Below are positions 26,666 through 37,186 of a stretch of DNA of 64,000 bases, one piece after another. This stretch comes from Diprion similis. Taxonomy: Eukaryota > Arthropoda > Insecta > Hymenoptera > Diprionidae. The DNA is taken from the NCBI RefSeq assembly GCF_021155765.1, contig NC_060116.1:13392001-13456000 (forward strand). Direction: 5' to 3'. The notes beneath the pieces are model-generated. The model was not told where the DNA came from. It saw nothing but the letters and a program-made list of their open reading frames with translations, and made no database searches. The translations under genes were made by a program, and so were the position numbers. Position 1 is the first letter of the stretch; each line of letters starts with the position of its first letter.

Positions 26666-28005
26666 CCCTTTGGATTTTTGGCGAAAATTTCGACGATTCT
26701 GGAAAGTGCTGCGATCGATTTTTTAAGGCCCTATTCCGACGTAATTTTGCGAGAGAAATCGATTAGGCGCAGTCCCAGTACGCTGCGAGCAGCGCCTTAA
26801 GAGTTACAGCCAAAAAACTGCAGATTTTGATCGTAATTTCTCTGCTGTTGATCCTACGCTCTTCTTCACACATTTTCTGAGTTTCTGGGGTTCCAATTAG
26901 CCTAGAAATGGTCATACGAATCGATTCGGAGACCAAAATTTTTCACCTCCTAAAATGACAAAAAAAGTAAGGCTAACCCCTTTGGATTTTTGGCAAAAAT
27001 TTCGACGATTCTGGAAAGTGCTGCGATCGATTTTTTAAGGCCCCATTCCGACGTAATTTTGCGAGAGAAATCGATTAAGCGCAGTCCCAGTACGCTGCGA
27101 GCAACGCCTGAAAAGTTACAGCCAAAAAACTGCAGATTTTGATCGTGATTTCTCTGCTGTTGATCCTACGCTCTTTTTCACACATTTTTTGAGTTCCTGG
27201 GGTTCCAATTAGCCAAGAAATGGTCATACGAATCGATTCGGAGACCAAAATTTTTCACCTCCGAAAATGACCAAAAAAGTAAGGCTAACCCCTTTCGATT
27301 TTTGGCGAAAATTTCGACGATTCTGAAAAGTGCTGCGATCGATTCTCTAGGGCCCTATTCCGACGTAATTTTGCGAGAGAAATCGATTAAGCGCATTTCC
27401 AGTACGCTGCGAGCAACGCCCAAAAAGTTACAGCCAAAAAACTGCAGATTTTGATCGTAATTTCTCTGCTGTTGATCCTACGCTCTTTTTCACATGATTT
27501 TTGAGTTCCTGGGGTTTCAATTAGCCAAGAAATGATCATACAAATCGATTCATGGACCAAAAATTTTCAGCTACGAAAATGACCAAAAAAGTCAGGCTCA
27601 CCCCTTTGGGATTTTGGCGAAAATTTCGACGATTCTGAAAAGTGCTCTATTCAATTTTTTAGGGCACCATTTTAACGTAATTGTGCGAGAGAAATCGATT
27701 CAGTGCAGTCCCAAAACGCTGCGAGCAACGGATCAAAAGTTACAGCCGAAAAACGGATTACTTTGTTTCGACTTCTCCACTGTTTATCCAACGCTCTTTA
27801 TGTTTCGTGTTTTTCCATCCCCTTGGTCCAATTAGTCGAGGAACGGTCATGCAGATTGATTCCAGATGGTATTTTTTTCGGCTTATAAAAAAACGACTTT
27901 GTCAACTCTTTCAACTTTCCAGTTCCATTTACATACTCATTCAGATCCTATATCGGCGTAATTTCGTATCAGACGATTGAGCATAGTATCAAATAACTGC
28001 CAATA

Positions 28006-29147
28006 AGAATTGTCGCAAGAATAGCTCAAAGCGTTTATGAGGAAAACCGCAATCCTGCTACTCCTGTGAGTCACAAAATTATCCAACCATTACAAATATT
28101 GACACCAATTGTTCGTTTTTATGGTGCGCTGGTAATAAAACAGTAGTTGGCGCATCACGTTGATCTGATTACTCGAAATCCGCAATACCTGTCAGCGGAC
28201 ATAGACCAACCCTTGTTTCGGTACTTTAGTGCTACGAAAAGAGCGGGGTACCGACGGCAGATACGATGTCCCGACGATTTTACTTGATGTTGGTAAAACC
28301 CGTGAAAATTTTTCGAGGATGTATAATACATCACGTCGTTCGATCGAGCAACGGCTGCAGGCGGGGGCGTATGACGTCAGAACCAGGAACACATCCGCGG
28401 CAATGAAAATTCACCCCTGAGCCGAGCTTTCGTGTAGTTGTCTAGGCGGATAGGGGATAGGCATAGGGAGTGGTAGTTTGTAGTCGAGACCAAAGTTTAG
28501 TAAAACAAATAAATTTTCATGACTATTTTCCGTAGCCAGCCAAGAATTGACCCGACTCGACCGTATAATATACCGTAACATATTACAGTAGAACACGACG
28601 GAGTGGAAAGAAGAGCAACACGTACCGTAATAATTATAATAACATCGTCAAAATTCTGCAACGTCACGGAGTTTAGTTTATCACCAAAACATGCCAGACA
28701 TCACGATTAATTTGTGCGAGAGTAAATTTCACAATGGTTTTTTCAAAGTCGGAGGGTTCGAAGTCCTGCTTACCGGCAGACACCACGAAACCGCAATTCT
28801 AGGTACTGCATGCACAGGTACTTTATAGTTTAGCACAAATGAATATTGTATTGCAGTTGTATTAATCATTATTTAAGACTGCTGATGGTTGTTATCATTT
28901 TAACGCGTTTTTTTCTTCTTTAAGTTTAACTCAAAATGAATGCGCATAATTTTTGTGAAATCGATGACGCAGTTTTTATGTTTTAGATTTTCATCAAACT
29001 ATATTGGAGAAGGCTGGATGCCAATAGCTTGAAGATGCCGGACTGAATTGAAAAAAGGGCGAACAGAAGAAGTACAAGAAAAACATAAACAAGAAGGAAA
29101 AATTATTTAGATATTAGAGACAGATTAGTTTATGATAAAAGCATATA
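28006..29147. other. Spacer and probable 5' region of the fucosyltransferase gene
   Basis: Contains a consensus CRE (next entry) and a short + frame beginning at ATG 28690 (about 45 codons) that matches no family I know and could be an upstream ORF or chance. No first noncoding exon could be placed with confidence. Confidence 0.4.
28372..28379. promoter_or_regulatory. CRE-like palindrome TGACGTCA
   Basis: A perfect TGACGTCA, the CREB/ATF consensus, about 0.77 kb upstream of the fucosyltransferase start codon and within a slightly GC-rich patch. Function is inferred from the match alone. Confidence 0.35.
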
Positions 29148-30315
29148 ATGAGCCACGCTCAGCAGCATGTATTGGCTAGCGCGATAGTCCTGGCCCTGAT
29201 AGTGGTCCTGGGAATTCATGTCTTTCTGTTTCCCATGTATTCGTCAAACCCTCGCATAAGGAGGATAAAGTTTTCTGAGTATGAGCAGCCCTTGTGCCAC
29301 ACTAATCTAAAGAACGTTCGTATTCCTGTTGAGTGGAAGAACCAATGCCCGAAGTATGGAATAGTATCGGCTGTACAAGCAGGAAGACTGGGAAATCAGA
29401 TATGGGAATACGCCTCTGTCTGGGCCATAGCCAGAAGAACTGGCCTCGAAGCATTCATGCCGAGATGTATTCTCAAAACTCTTGAAGAACACTTTGAGCA
29501 CCTTAGCATACCTCCGTTAAGCTACATTGGTCAATGCACTTTAGACGGCAGTCAAGTCGTCAATTCACTGGATCAGTGGAACAGTACTGAACAAAGTATT
29601 ATATTACCAAAGTAAGCTCAAGTGCCAGACTAGTTCTTGATGGAAATTTATCGTTTGACGTACTCCAAAAGAATGTTTTAAATGTATTTCAGCTTTTGTT
29701 CATCTGTGAGAAGAAATGCTACCAATTTTTTTTTCAAAGAAAACTTTGTTGAAATTCGCATGAAATCTTTCCAGGTACGCTGCTCACTGGTCAATCGTGC
29801 TCGACTGGCTGGAAGATGTTCGACGAGAATTTACTTTCAAGCCCAAACTTCGTACGAATGCTGAGATGGTGCTGAAGGAAGCTGCGCAACAACATAATTT
29901 GTCTGATCCAACGTTTGTCGGTATCCACGTAAGGAGAACAGACTATATAGATTATTTATGGAAAACACGAAAGGTTCGTGCAGCGCCGGTAAGTTTTTAT
30001 CATGCTGCAATGGACCATTACGAGAGAAAGTATAAGAATGTTGTATTCGTTGTGGCCAGCGATAATATTGGCTGGTGCAAGTATAATCTCAAAAGGAAGA
30101 AAAGCAAGATCAATTTTATTTCCGAACCGGATGAAAGAGGACCTGGCAAAGATCTTGCCATTTTATCGTCATGTAATCACAGTATTATTGACTATGGTAC
30201 TTACGGCTCTTGGGGTGCGATATTAGCTGCTGGCGAAACAGTAGTTTTTAACGTGACTGAATATTTTTCTACACTCATGGCTGAAGTGTTGCCAAATTGG
30301 AGAGTTATGGGATAG
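29148..30315 (+). CDS. GT11 galactoside alpha-1,2-fucosyltransferase-like protein
   Basis: Two exons, 29148-29611 and 29775-30315, separated by a 163-bp GT-AG intron that splits a Lys codon; 334 residues, a normal length for the family. It is a type II Golgi membrane protein: short cytosolic tail, hydrophobic anchor at about residues 8-28, then the luminal catalytic domain. GT11 enzymes transfer fucose from GDP-fucose to the 2-position of terminal galactose. Family motifs seen: GRLGNQIWEYA near residue 85, the GDP-fucose-binding HVRRTDY at about 206-212 (vertebrate enzymes have Gly where Thr stands), and DLAILSSCNHSIIDYGTYG near the C terminus. Start chosen because the anchor follows at once. 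The acceptor sugar cannot be told from sequence. The gene converges on GAS8 about 3 kb downstream. Confidence 0.93.
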
Positions 30316-30415
30316 AACAAAATCAAAACTTTTCACATCCCTGTACCATAAGACTTACTGAAGCTGTATATCAAGCCATGGTAATTAAGACTTGGAAATA
30401 TTCCTATATTTTTTT

Positions 30416-30421
30416 AATAAA
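30416..30421 (+). terminator. Polyadenylation signal AATAAA, fucosyltransferase
   Basis: AATAAA 101 bases after the TAG stop, the first good signal downstream of it. Confidence 0.6.
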
Positions 30422-33253
30422 CTATCAGGTAAAGAAAAATTACTTATCAGGTGTATAAAATGATACAACTTTTTCACTAATCAAATAAGCTTTCTCAAAT
30501 ATTTTAATATTTTGCAAACAGATAATACTGACAGTTAGTAGATGACTGTGTATGCAGTTTCAGGGATGTGAAATATTCTATTCAATTGAAATGGCCAAAT
30601 AATCCTTTTAAATGTCGTTTTGTTTCCACGTAACAACATCTCGGTAAAATACTACAGTCATTACCCTGCTTAATTCAAAATAGATCTCAGAACTGTTGTC
30701 GTTCTTTCAACTTTTCATTATGACAAAATTTTTTAATATTTTTAATATCAATTTGTCAATACTTAGATGCAACAGCAGATTCGCGTGTTGGGTTCTGATA
30801 AGATATTACCTAGCTCAACAGTAGTAAATCTCCGTACTATTAGGTTTTCTACAAGCCTTTTCAATAACAGACCAATATAGCATTTAATATTTTCTCTGTA
30901 CAACAATCATGGAAGTATATTCATTGGCGTAGTACAGTTAATAGGTAGCTGAATTGTTAGTGAAGGTAATTCATGTTCAAAAACATATAACATATACATA
31001 TATATCCACACACATTAATACACATACATAGATGTAACAGGACGCATAGACAGGGCTTAATATAGAAAAATGGTACCCTGATGAGACAATTTTTTTAACC
31101 AGTGAACAAAATTTTGAGCTTTTCCATGAAAGCAAAGAAATTATTTGATTTTTCTAATTCATCATCTTAAAAATCAAAGTAACCTAAATTTAAGTTTTTT
31201 TTTTTTTTTTTTTTTTACAAAAAAAAAATATTAAAAGCAAAATATATGACAAAGAATCTATGGACCATAATATATTTAATATTAAACATATAATTATTTT
31301 TTCTACATTAGGAGTTACGTGAAAATAGTTGAACAAAAAATACGGATTGAAGCCCTGTGAATAAAAACTTTTTATTCTTTTCCGAGTAAAGTACCAAATG
31401 ATTAGAATATTAATACCAAGATCCATGTAATTTGTACACTGTACGTTTCATAGCAACAGAATAATGAGTAGCTATAAAAATATTAGACATACGTAGCTTG
31501 GTGTTTTTAGCTTTTGCGTAGCTATTTTGAAGTTGTAACGTAGAATAAAATCCATAGCATTTCTATGTAGCTTTAGTATCGTAAAATATTGTACAAAACG
31601 AACTGTTGAAAGCAGGTGTGAGGAATGAGACTATTATATATATATATATATATATATTATTGTGTATATATGTATATTGTATACACAGATAATTACTATG
31701 AATTTGCTATATGAAAGTATAAAAAGTGCGGGAAAGGAAAATCTATCAATGTATATTATCTTCTATTAAATATTATAGGATTTGTGATGGGTTGGAAAAC
31801 GTATTTGCCAAAGTAAGTCAAATTATTATTGATAACATTTGATAACGTACCGTGGTGCTTTAATTTAGACTTTTCTGCATGAAGGAGTTTCTTAGTTTTT
31901 AAGTCATGATGTTTTCTTAGCAAGAGAAACTTTCGACTGTGAATTTTAATACTATAATCCCTATGATACAGAAAGTATGAAAGTCTATAATTGGCGTGGA
32001 GTATTCAAAACTATATTACATGTGAAGGCAATTATTGCTGGACTATGTCTGCTTTCAACGTTCGGTACAATTCTATTCATCTACCACTCTCATGATGTAC
32101 AATGATTTCATCTGTGATTCTATTTCTTACTGTGCCAAAATTATTACTATATATTATATTATGAAATTATATCTTTACAAATATAATAATAACAAAAATA
32201 CGATATTTATAAAGAAATATATATATATATTCATAATGCAGGAAAACTATAAAACACATCTTCATTTTGAGATTCATCTGAAATCTGTAATATGTACCCT
32301 CATTATATACGTACATACATAAAATTGTAAAAGAGCTTGATAATTGTTTACTGTAACCATTGAGGCCTATGAGAAAAAAATCGTACATAAATTCAAATTT
32401 CAGAAAAGGAAGATCCAACTCTCAATTAATATACTCAGAGAAGTGTTTTATCTGTGTCCTGCCTTGATAAATGTTTCAAATTTAATAAACTGTGACCTGA
32501 CGTATTTGACTTAAAATAATATTAAATTTAGAATAGTCAATGTCTAATACACAAACGAGACACACACACACAAAAATATCTAAACTAAAAATCAACAAAA
32601 ATCCAAACTACCATCTACGTACACGTCTGTAGTGTATATTTAAAAACGCATACATTGCCGTATTTGTATTCATACACGTATATGTATATGCATGGTAAAA
32701 CTTTATAAAATTTATGGTACATGTTTGTTCCGACGAATCATAAAGCTCTAGTAATTCAAATCTTTTAATAATATTGTTTCTTTCTACCAAAAATATCAAT
32801 TAACAAAAACTTTTCACGTCTTGCAGACATGAGGAAAACAATGTAAAATATATTGATGAAAATGAACTTTTTTTTAAATATAATAAAAGCCTCATCATTC
32901 CAGGGGACATATTACATTACTCTTCATGGACGCATACACACACATATACTTATATACATAAATATATACGTATATACATATAATATATATTGTACATCCT
33001 CTGTGATAAATTTATTTAATATTTGAGGATAATAGATGTATCTGTTTCTGACGATCGTTTACCGTATTCTGAAATAAAAGTATTGTATGTGCATCTAAAG
33101 AAATTCTATTTTTCAGCCCACATATACAAAAATTTTTGTTCACGTAACCTTTGATGGTAAATACATACTTATGCTCAGGGTAGTATGGATTGATGTTTCA
33201 AGAAAATGAATAGTCCAGATGTTGACAATTGCGTGGTATATATACGTTAATAT
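30422..33253. other. Convergent intergenic spacer; simple repeats only
   Basis: AT-rich DNA between the 3' ends of the fucosyltransferase and GAS8 genes. It holds a (TA)12 microsatellite at 31635-31658, an 18-20 base T run near 31195-31216, and TA/CA-rich stretches near 32215 and 32930. No frame with a recognisable protein. Confidence 0.6.
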
Positions 33254-33259
33254 TTTATT
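33254..33259 (-). terminator. Polyadenylation signal AATAAA (minus strand), GAS8
   Basis: TTTATT on the plus strand, 46-51 bases after the GAS8 stop codon in the direction of transcription. Confidence 0.6.
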
Positions 33260-33304
33260 TACAAGACTTTGTACCAAAGTTTATATTATATACAGTTTAA
33301 TGCC

Positions 33305-35315
33305 TTATCTATTATTAGACACAAGTCCGGTAGAAACAAGACTCATTTTTGCACCCAAGACTTTAGTTCTCATGGGCTGAAAGCTGATACCAGATTCTGG
33401 TATTCCATATTCTTGTAATTTGCTTTGGCACGTCACTAAAAGATTGTCGTGTGCTTTGCAAACTCTTGCTAATTCCATTTGAAGATCTTGAATGGCTGTG
33501 TTTTTACGATTTAACAGCTCCTGGTAGAATAAAATAGTTATTAAGTGATGATCATTGAAGTATTCACATATCAGGAAAGCATAGTCACACTCACTTCCAG
33601 TTTCTGATTGACGCTTAAAATAGTCGCTGGATCTAGCTGAGCAGCAGCTAACACTTCACTTATTTGGACCTCTCGCTGTTCCAGCAAGTCAGAAAGTTTT
33701 TGTAGCTTCTTCTCGAGGAGGACGTTTTTTAGCCCAGTCTTTTGCTGAAGTTCTAAAATCGCTGAGACGAACCTGGAATGAAGTTCGTCACGCTCACCTT
33801 GACACTGCAAAAACCGGAAACTGTACACAATTAATAACATCCTACGAGATACTTCCAGGTGATGTACTCTTATGAATATTTTGATAGGCACCTTTTCAAA
33901 TCGCAGCTCAAGCACTTCATTCTCCCATTTCAGGTTTTCCAGTGACTTCACAATTTCAGTCAAACGCTTCTTGGTGTTCTAATACAAAAAAAAATACGTG
34001 AATAAGTGAAAACAGGGAGCTGCCATTGAATTATTGGCAGTAATGAATAAAACTCTAACACCCACTGCTAAACACGTTTTGTCCTTGTTGTAATTCAGAA
34101 GTTGTCGGCTATATTCCGATACTTGTTCCTGAGCAACTTTTAGATCTGCCTGGATTTTTTTATTTTCGATCGATAATTCTCGTACCTGCTTTTTCATTCG
34201 CTCTTCGTGATTTTTCATCACTTCCATTTGTTCCTAGCAAATTAAAATATAGGGATGAATTGACATTCTTAAGAGTAAATTATGGGTTTATCACAGTACC
34301 GAATAAATCTATCTTCAGGTCGTATCCTATTCACCTTCATGCTTCGAATTAGAGACAAGTTATTTAGTGTGATATCGTTATAATAATTCTTCATTTCAGC
34401 AAATGATCTTTCATGATTTTTTATCAAATCCGCAATTTGTTTGTTTTTCCTCTCCTCTACTTCAGTTATTTCCATCCGATGTTTCAGCGTCAGCGATTCA
34501 TATTGATCTGCTAGTTTATGCTCATACTTTTGCTCTAGTTCAATTGCTTCTGCCTCGAACTTCTTCATCATGTTACTCATTTCCTCTGCATTTGCCTATT
34601 ACGTAATAGAAAGAACATAATCATGTAATCTTATATTCATATGGGTGGAAATTAATTTATAATTTATAAAAATCTCACCAGTTTTAGTTCGCGTATTTCA
34701 TCTACTTGTGCCATTTCTTGCTCTTTGCGCATTCTTTTGAGCTCCTTCTTGTCTTTGATAAGTTCATTTTCTTGTAAAGTGTGATCATCCTGAGCCATTT
34801 TGAGCGCAACCATATGCTCAGCCTTAGTTTCGGACAAGTTACTTTGATGCTCATACATCAAGTGTTTCACTTTTTGCTTATACAACTTTAGTTCAGCTTC
34901 ATGCTTTTCAATCAATTCTTCCTTCTCACGTTCCTTATTTCTACGTAAATATCATTGCATAAAATTCTTGAGAAACAATTAATAAGTATTATGATTTCTT
35001 CTTTAAATTACCTAATGGTTGCCCGAGCTTCGTCTAGTTGGTGTCTCGTGATTTCCCAGAATGTTCTCAGCTTGTCACGCTCTAGCTGAAAGAAATTTCT
35101 TTCTTCACGTTCCCTTTCCATTTCTTCCAAAATTTTATGCGAATAAACTTCCAGCTGCTCTCTATTCATTTTCGATGTATCTACTCCTTCGACAGATTCC
35201 ATTTTTTTCCCTTTTCCTTTCTTAGGACCCTATAGATAAAATTACATTTTTTGTTAATAAAATAGGCATTGACAGAAAACATTCAAGTTGATGAATAATT
35301 TTTAAACCTTACCAT
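33305..35315 (-). CDS. GAS8: GAS8 / dynein regulatory complex subunit 4
   Basis: Eight coding exons, in order of transcription: 35315-35313 (ATG only), 35229-35012, 34940-34679, 34595-34335, 34233-34066, 33978-33892, 33804-33595 and 33520-33305. They join without a phase error into 474 residues; the human protein has 478. GAS8/DRC4 is a coiled-coil subunit of the nexin-dynein regulatory complex that links outer doublets and controls dynein in motile cilia and sperm tails. Family blocks seen: EREERNFFQLERDK and FWEITRHQLDEA near the N terminus, YKQKVKHLMYEHQ, EVEERKN then KNYYNDITLNNLSLI, ENEVLELRFEK and the QQKTGLKN block, ending in a basic tail. The Lys-rich MGPKKGKGKK start also fits vertebrate MAPKKKGKK. 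In insects it is expected in sperm and chordotonal neurons. Confidence 0.97.
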
Positions 35316-37186
35316 TGTGCTGATGAATTTTTACAAGGACGTTGAAAATACTTTCTTTGCTTGTACTCAGATTTAGAGTTTGCGATAAAATTTTTCTTAA
35401 TGAGATATTGTACTACATACACCTATTCAATTATTCAATCGTTGAATACTGATGTAAAGTTATTCGAAAATTGAAAACTTTTGGAAAGCAATGAAAATAT
35501 CAAACTTCAGAATGTTGCCATACTGTTTGTCTACGGTTACCAAGCAACGCCAAGTATGGGAAGAACATACAGAAACAGACACCTGTTGCCTCCACTGGTT
35601 GCTTCTAAAATTGGAATCAAAACTTTACTATCTGAAAAGAATATCAGTGACAACTGAAAATAGTATAAATAATGAACGATACCAGCGCGAACGGAGGATG
35701 CGAGATCTTTCACATAATTTATATATATTTATATATATACAAGCTGCAACCCATAGTTATAGTTAAATGGCTGTAATATGCTAAAATCGCTTTTCATATG
35801 ATATCAGAAATAAAAAGATGGTTTATAAAAGATGCAAATAATTTATATCCATTTGAATAACTCGACATTCGTTATGGTTGATACTGACAATAATTTAATA
35901 AATTTCTTCAGACTATTGACGAAAACAGGTGAACAATCGATTCGTAACACTCGTATAAACATACAAGTTATCTCAAGTCTTTCTCTGAGAACGCATGACA
36001 TAATTTTGCTATTCTTATAGTTTGTTAGGCTTATTACTATCACGTATACATAGAGAAAATAAAATATAACGAGTCGAGATTTATCAACGACGTAAATACA
36101 ATACTTACATATTTCAACAGTGTAATAACAGATAATTAAGACAGAACAAGTATACCCCAGCTAGAGCCTCAAGCAAATCAATTCGCGTCACCTAAATATT
36201 GTCTAATGTGGTGTAATGTAATGCATTTCAAAATTCACCAACACTTATCCCGTTATATAAAACTATCGAAGTAAAAAGAAAACAGTATTAAACGATTTTT
36301 GTATATAATATGACGCAAGAGCGACTATTCCTAGACGTAATAAAATTAGTTACTATAAAATTGATTTTTTTTAAATGTTCTACGTAATCTGTACAATATC
36401 GTACGTATCAGTATTTCGATAAAATTCATTATTAATAAGTTGAGATTTTTTGTAAGATTTAGCAGTTGATAATTCAAGCTATATTTCGAGTTCTTCAAGT
36501 ATTGTGTGAGAAACTCAGATGTAGCATCGACAGCTTACAAATATTATTCAACAACTTAGACATTATATTAAGTAAGTTATTCTGTAAAATATTGTTATAA
36601 ATAACTATTCACTTCGCACGTACAGTTTGGTCCACCAACTCATTCTGTGTTCCTAAAACATTTGTGCCCTGAGACTGGACTTTCTATGATGGTTAAGTAA
36701 AAACATTGTTCTTTTTCTTTATCTCTTTTATAAATACACGTTGAAAATTTGATCCAATACGATTATATAATATACACTTGACGTGTATAGAATGAACAAA
36801 GCAAAGTGGAGCCATTGATTTGAAGCCACAGAGTGTATCAATAATAATTATACGAAAGCTTGTTTTGTGTTAACTCAACAATGGGTTGTGGCTGTGAATC
36901 TAATGGCGTGGCACCTTTTTCTTTACTCAACTTGCGCACATACTATACATATATACATATTCGTGAACGTGTAGAGAGCCCTAAAATAAAGTAAGAACAA
37001 TAACGAAAATAAATAATAATAAAATACTGATTTCTGCTTACGGATTTTAGATTATTATTAAACGGCTAAATTCGATAAATAGAAATCATCTGCAAATCTT
37101 CATCAACATGCGACTAGGCGCGATGTTTATAAAGATGTGATCACCATGGGAATGCTTCACATAACGGCACGGAACGTAGAACATGA
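35316..37186. other. Spacer: GAS8 promoter side and pantothenate kinase 3' UTR
   Basis: AT-rich, with no recognisable protein. It must hold the GAS8 promoter (near 35.3-35.5 kb) and the pantothenate kinase 3' UTR (below 37187). Confidence 0.5.

Larger units (their letters stand above)
15930..28005. repeat. Satellite array, 312-bp unit, about 39 tandem copies
   Basis: Head-to-tail copies of one unit. The marker GGTCATACGAATCGATTC recurs every 312 bp from 16611 to 27535 (36 positions; a few units are 313 bp through one extra A in an A-run). The outer units are decayed and of different length: 334 bp between the markers at about 16280 and 16614, about 310 bp for the last, with only loosely matching units at about 15.93-16.28 kb and 27.85-28.0 kb. 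Inner units are near-identical with a few alternating variants, for example CGATT versus CTGATT after GAGAAA, and TTTACGG versus TTTAGGG. Every unit has stops in all frames despite 312 being 104 codons, so the recurring 91-codon minus-strand frames are not genes. The unit is not a CRISPR or rDNA-type repeat. No transposase or reverse-transcriptase coding was seen. Confidence 0.97.

Noticed and set aside
15930-28005. CRISPR array or coding repeat protein
   Set aside because: The repeat is 312 bp with no separate spacers, in an animal genome, and stops occur in every frame of every unit.
28690-28830. Short plus-strand frame starting at ATG 28690 as a first exon of the fucosyltransferase
   Set aside because: The fucosyltransferase exon already has its own start followed by a membrane anchor, and no phase-correct splice could be shown.
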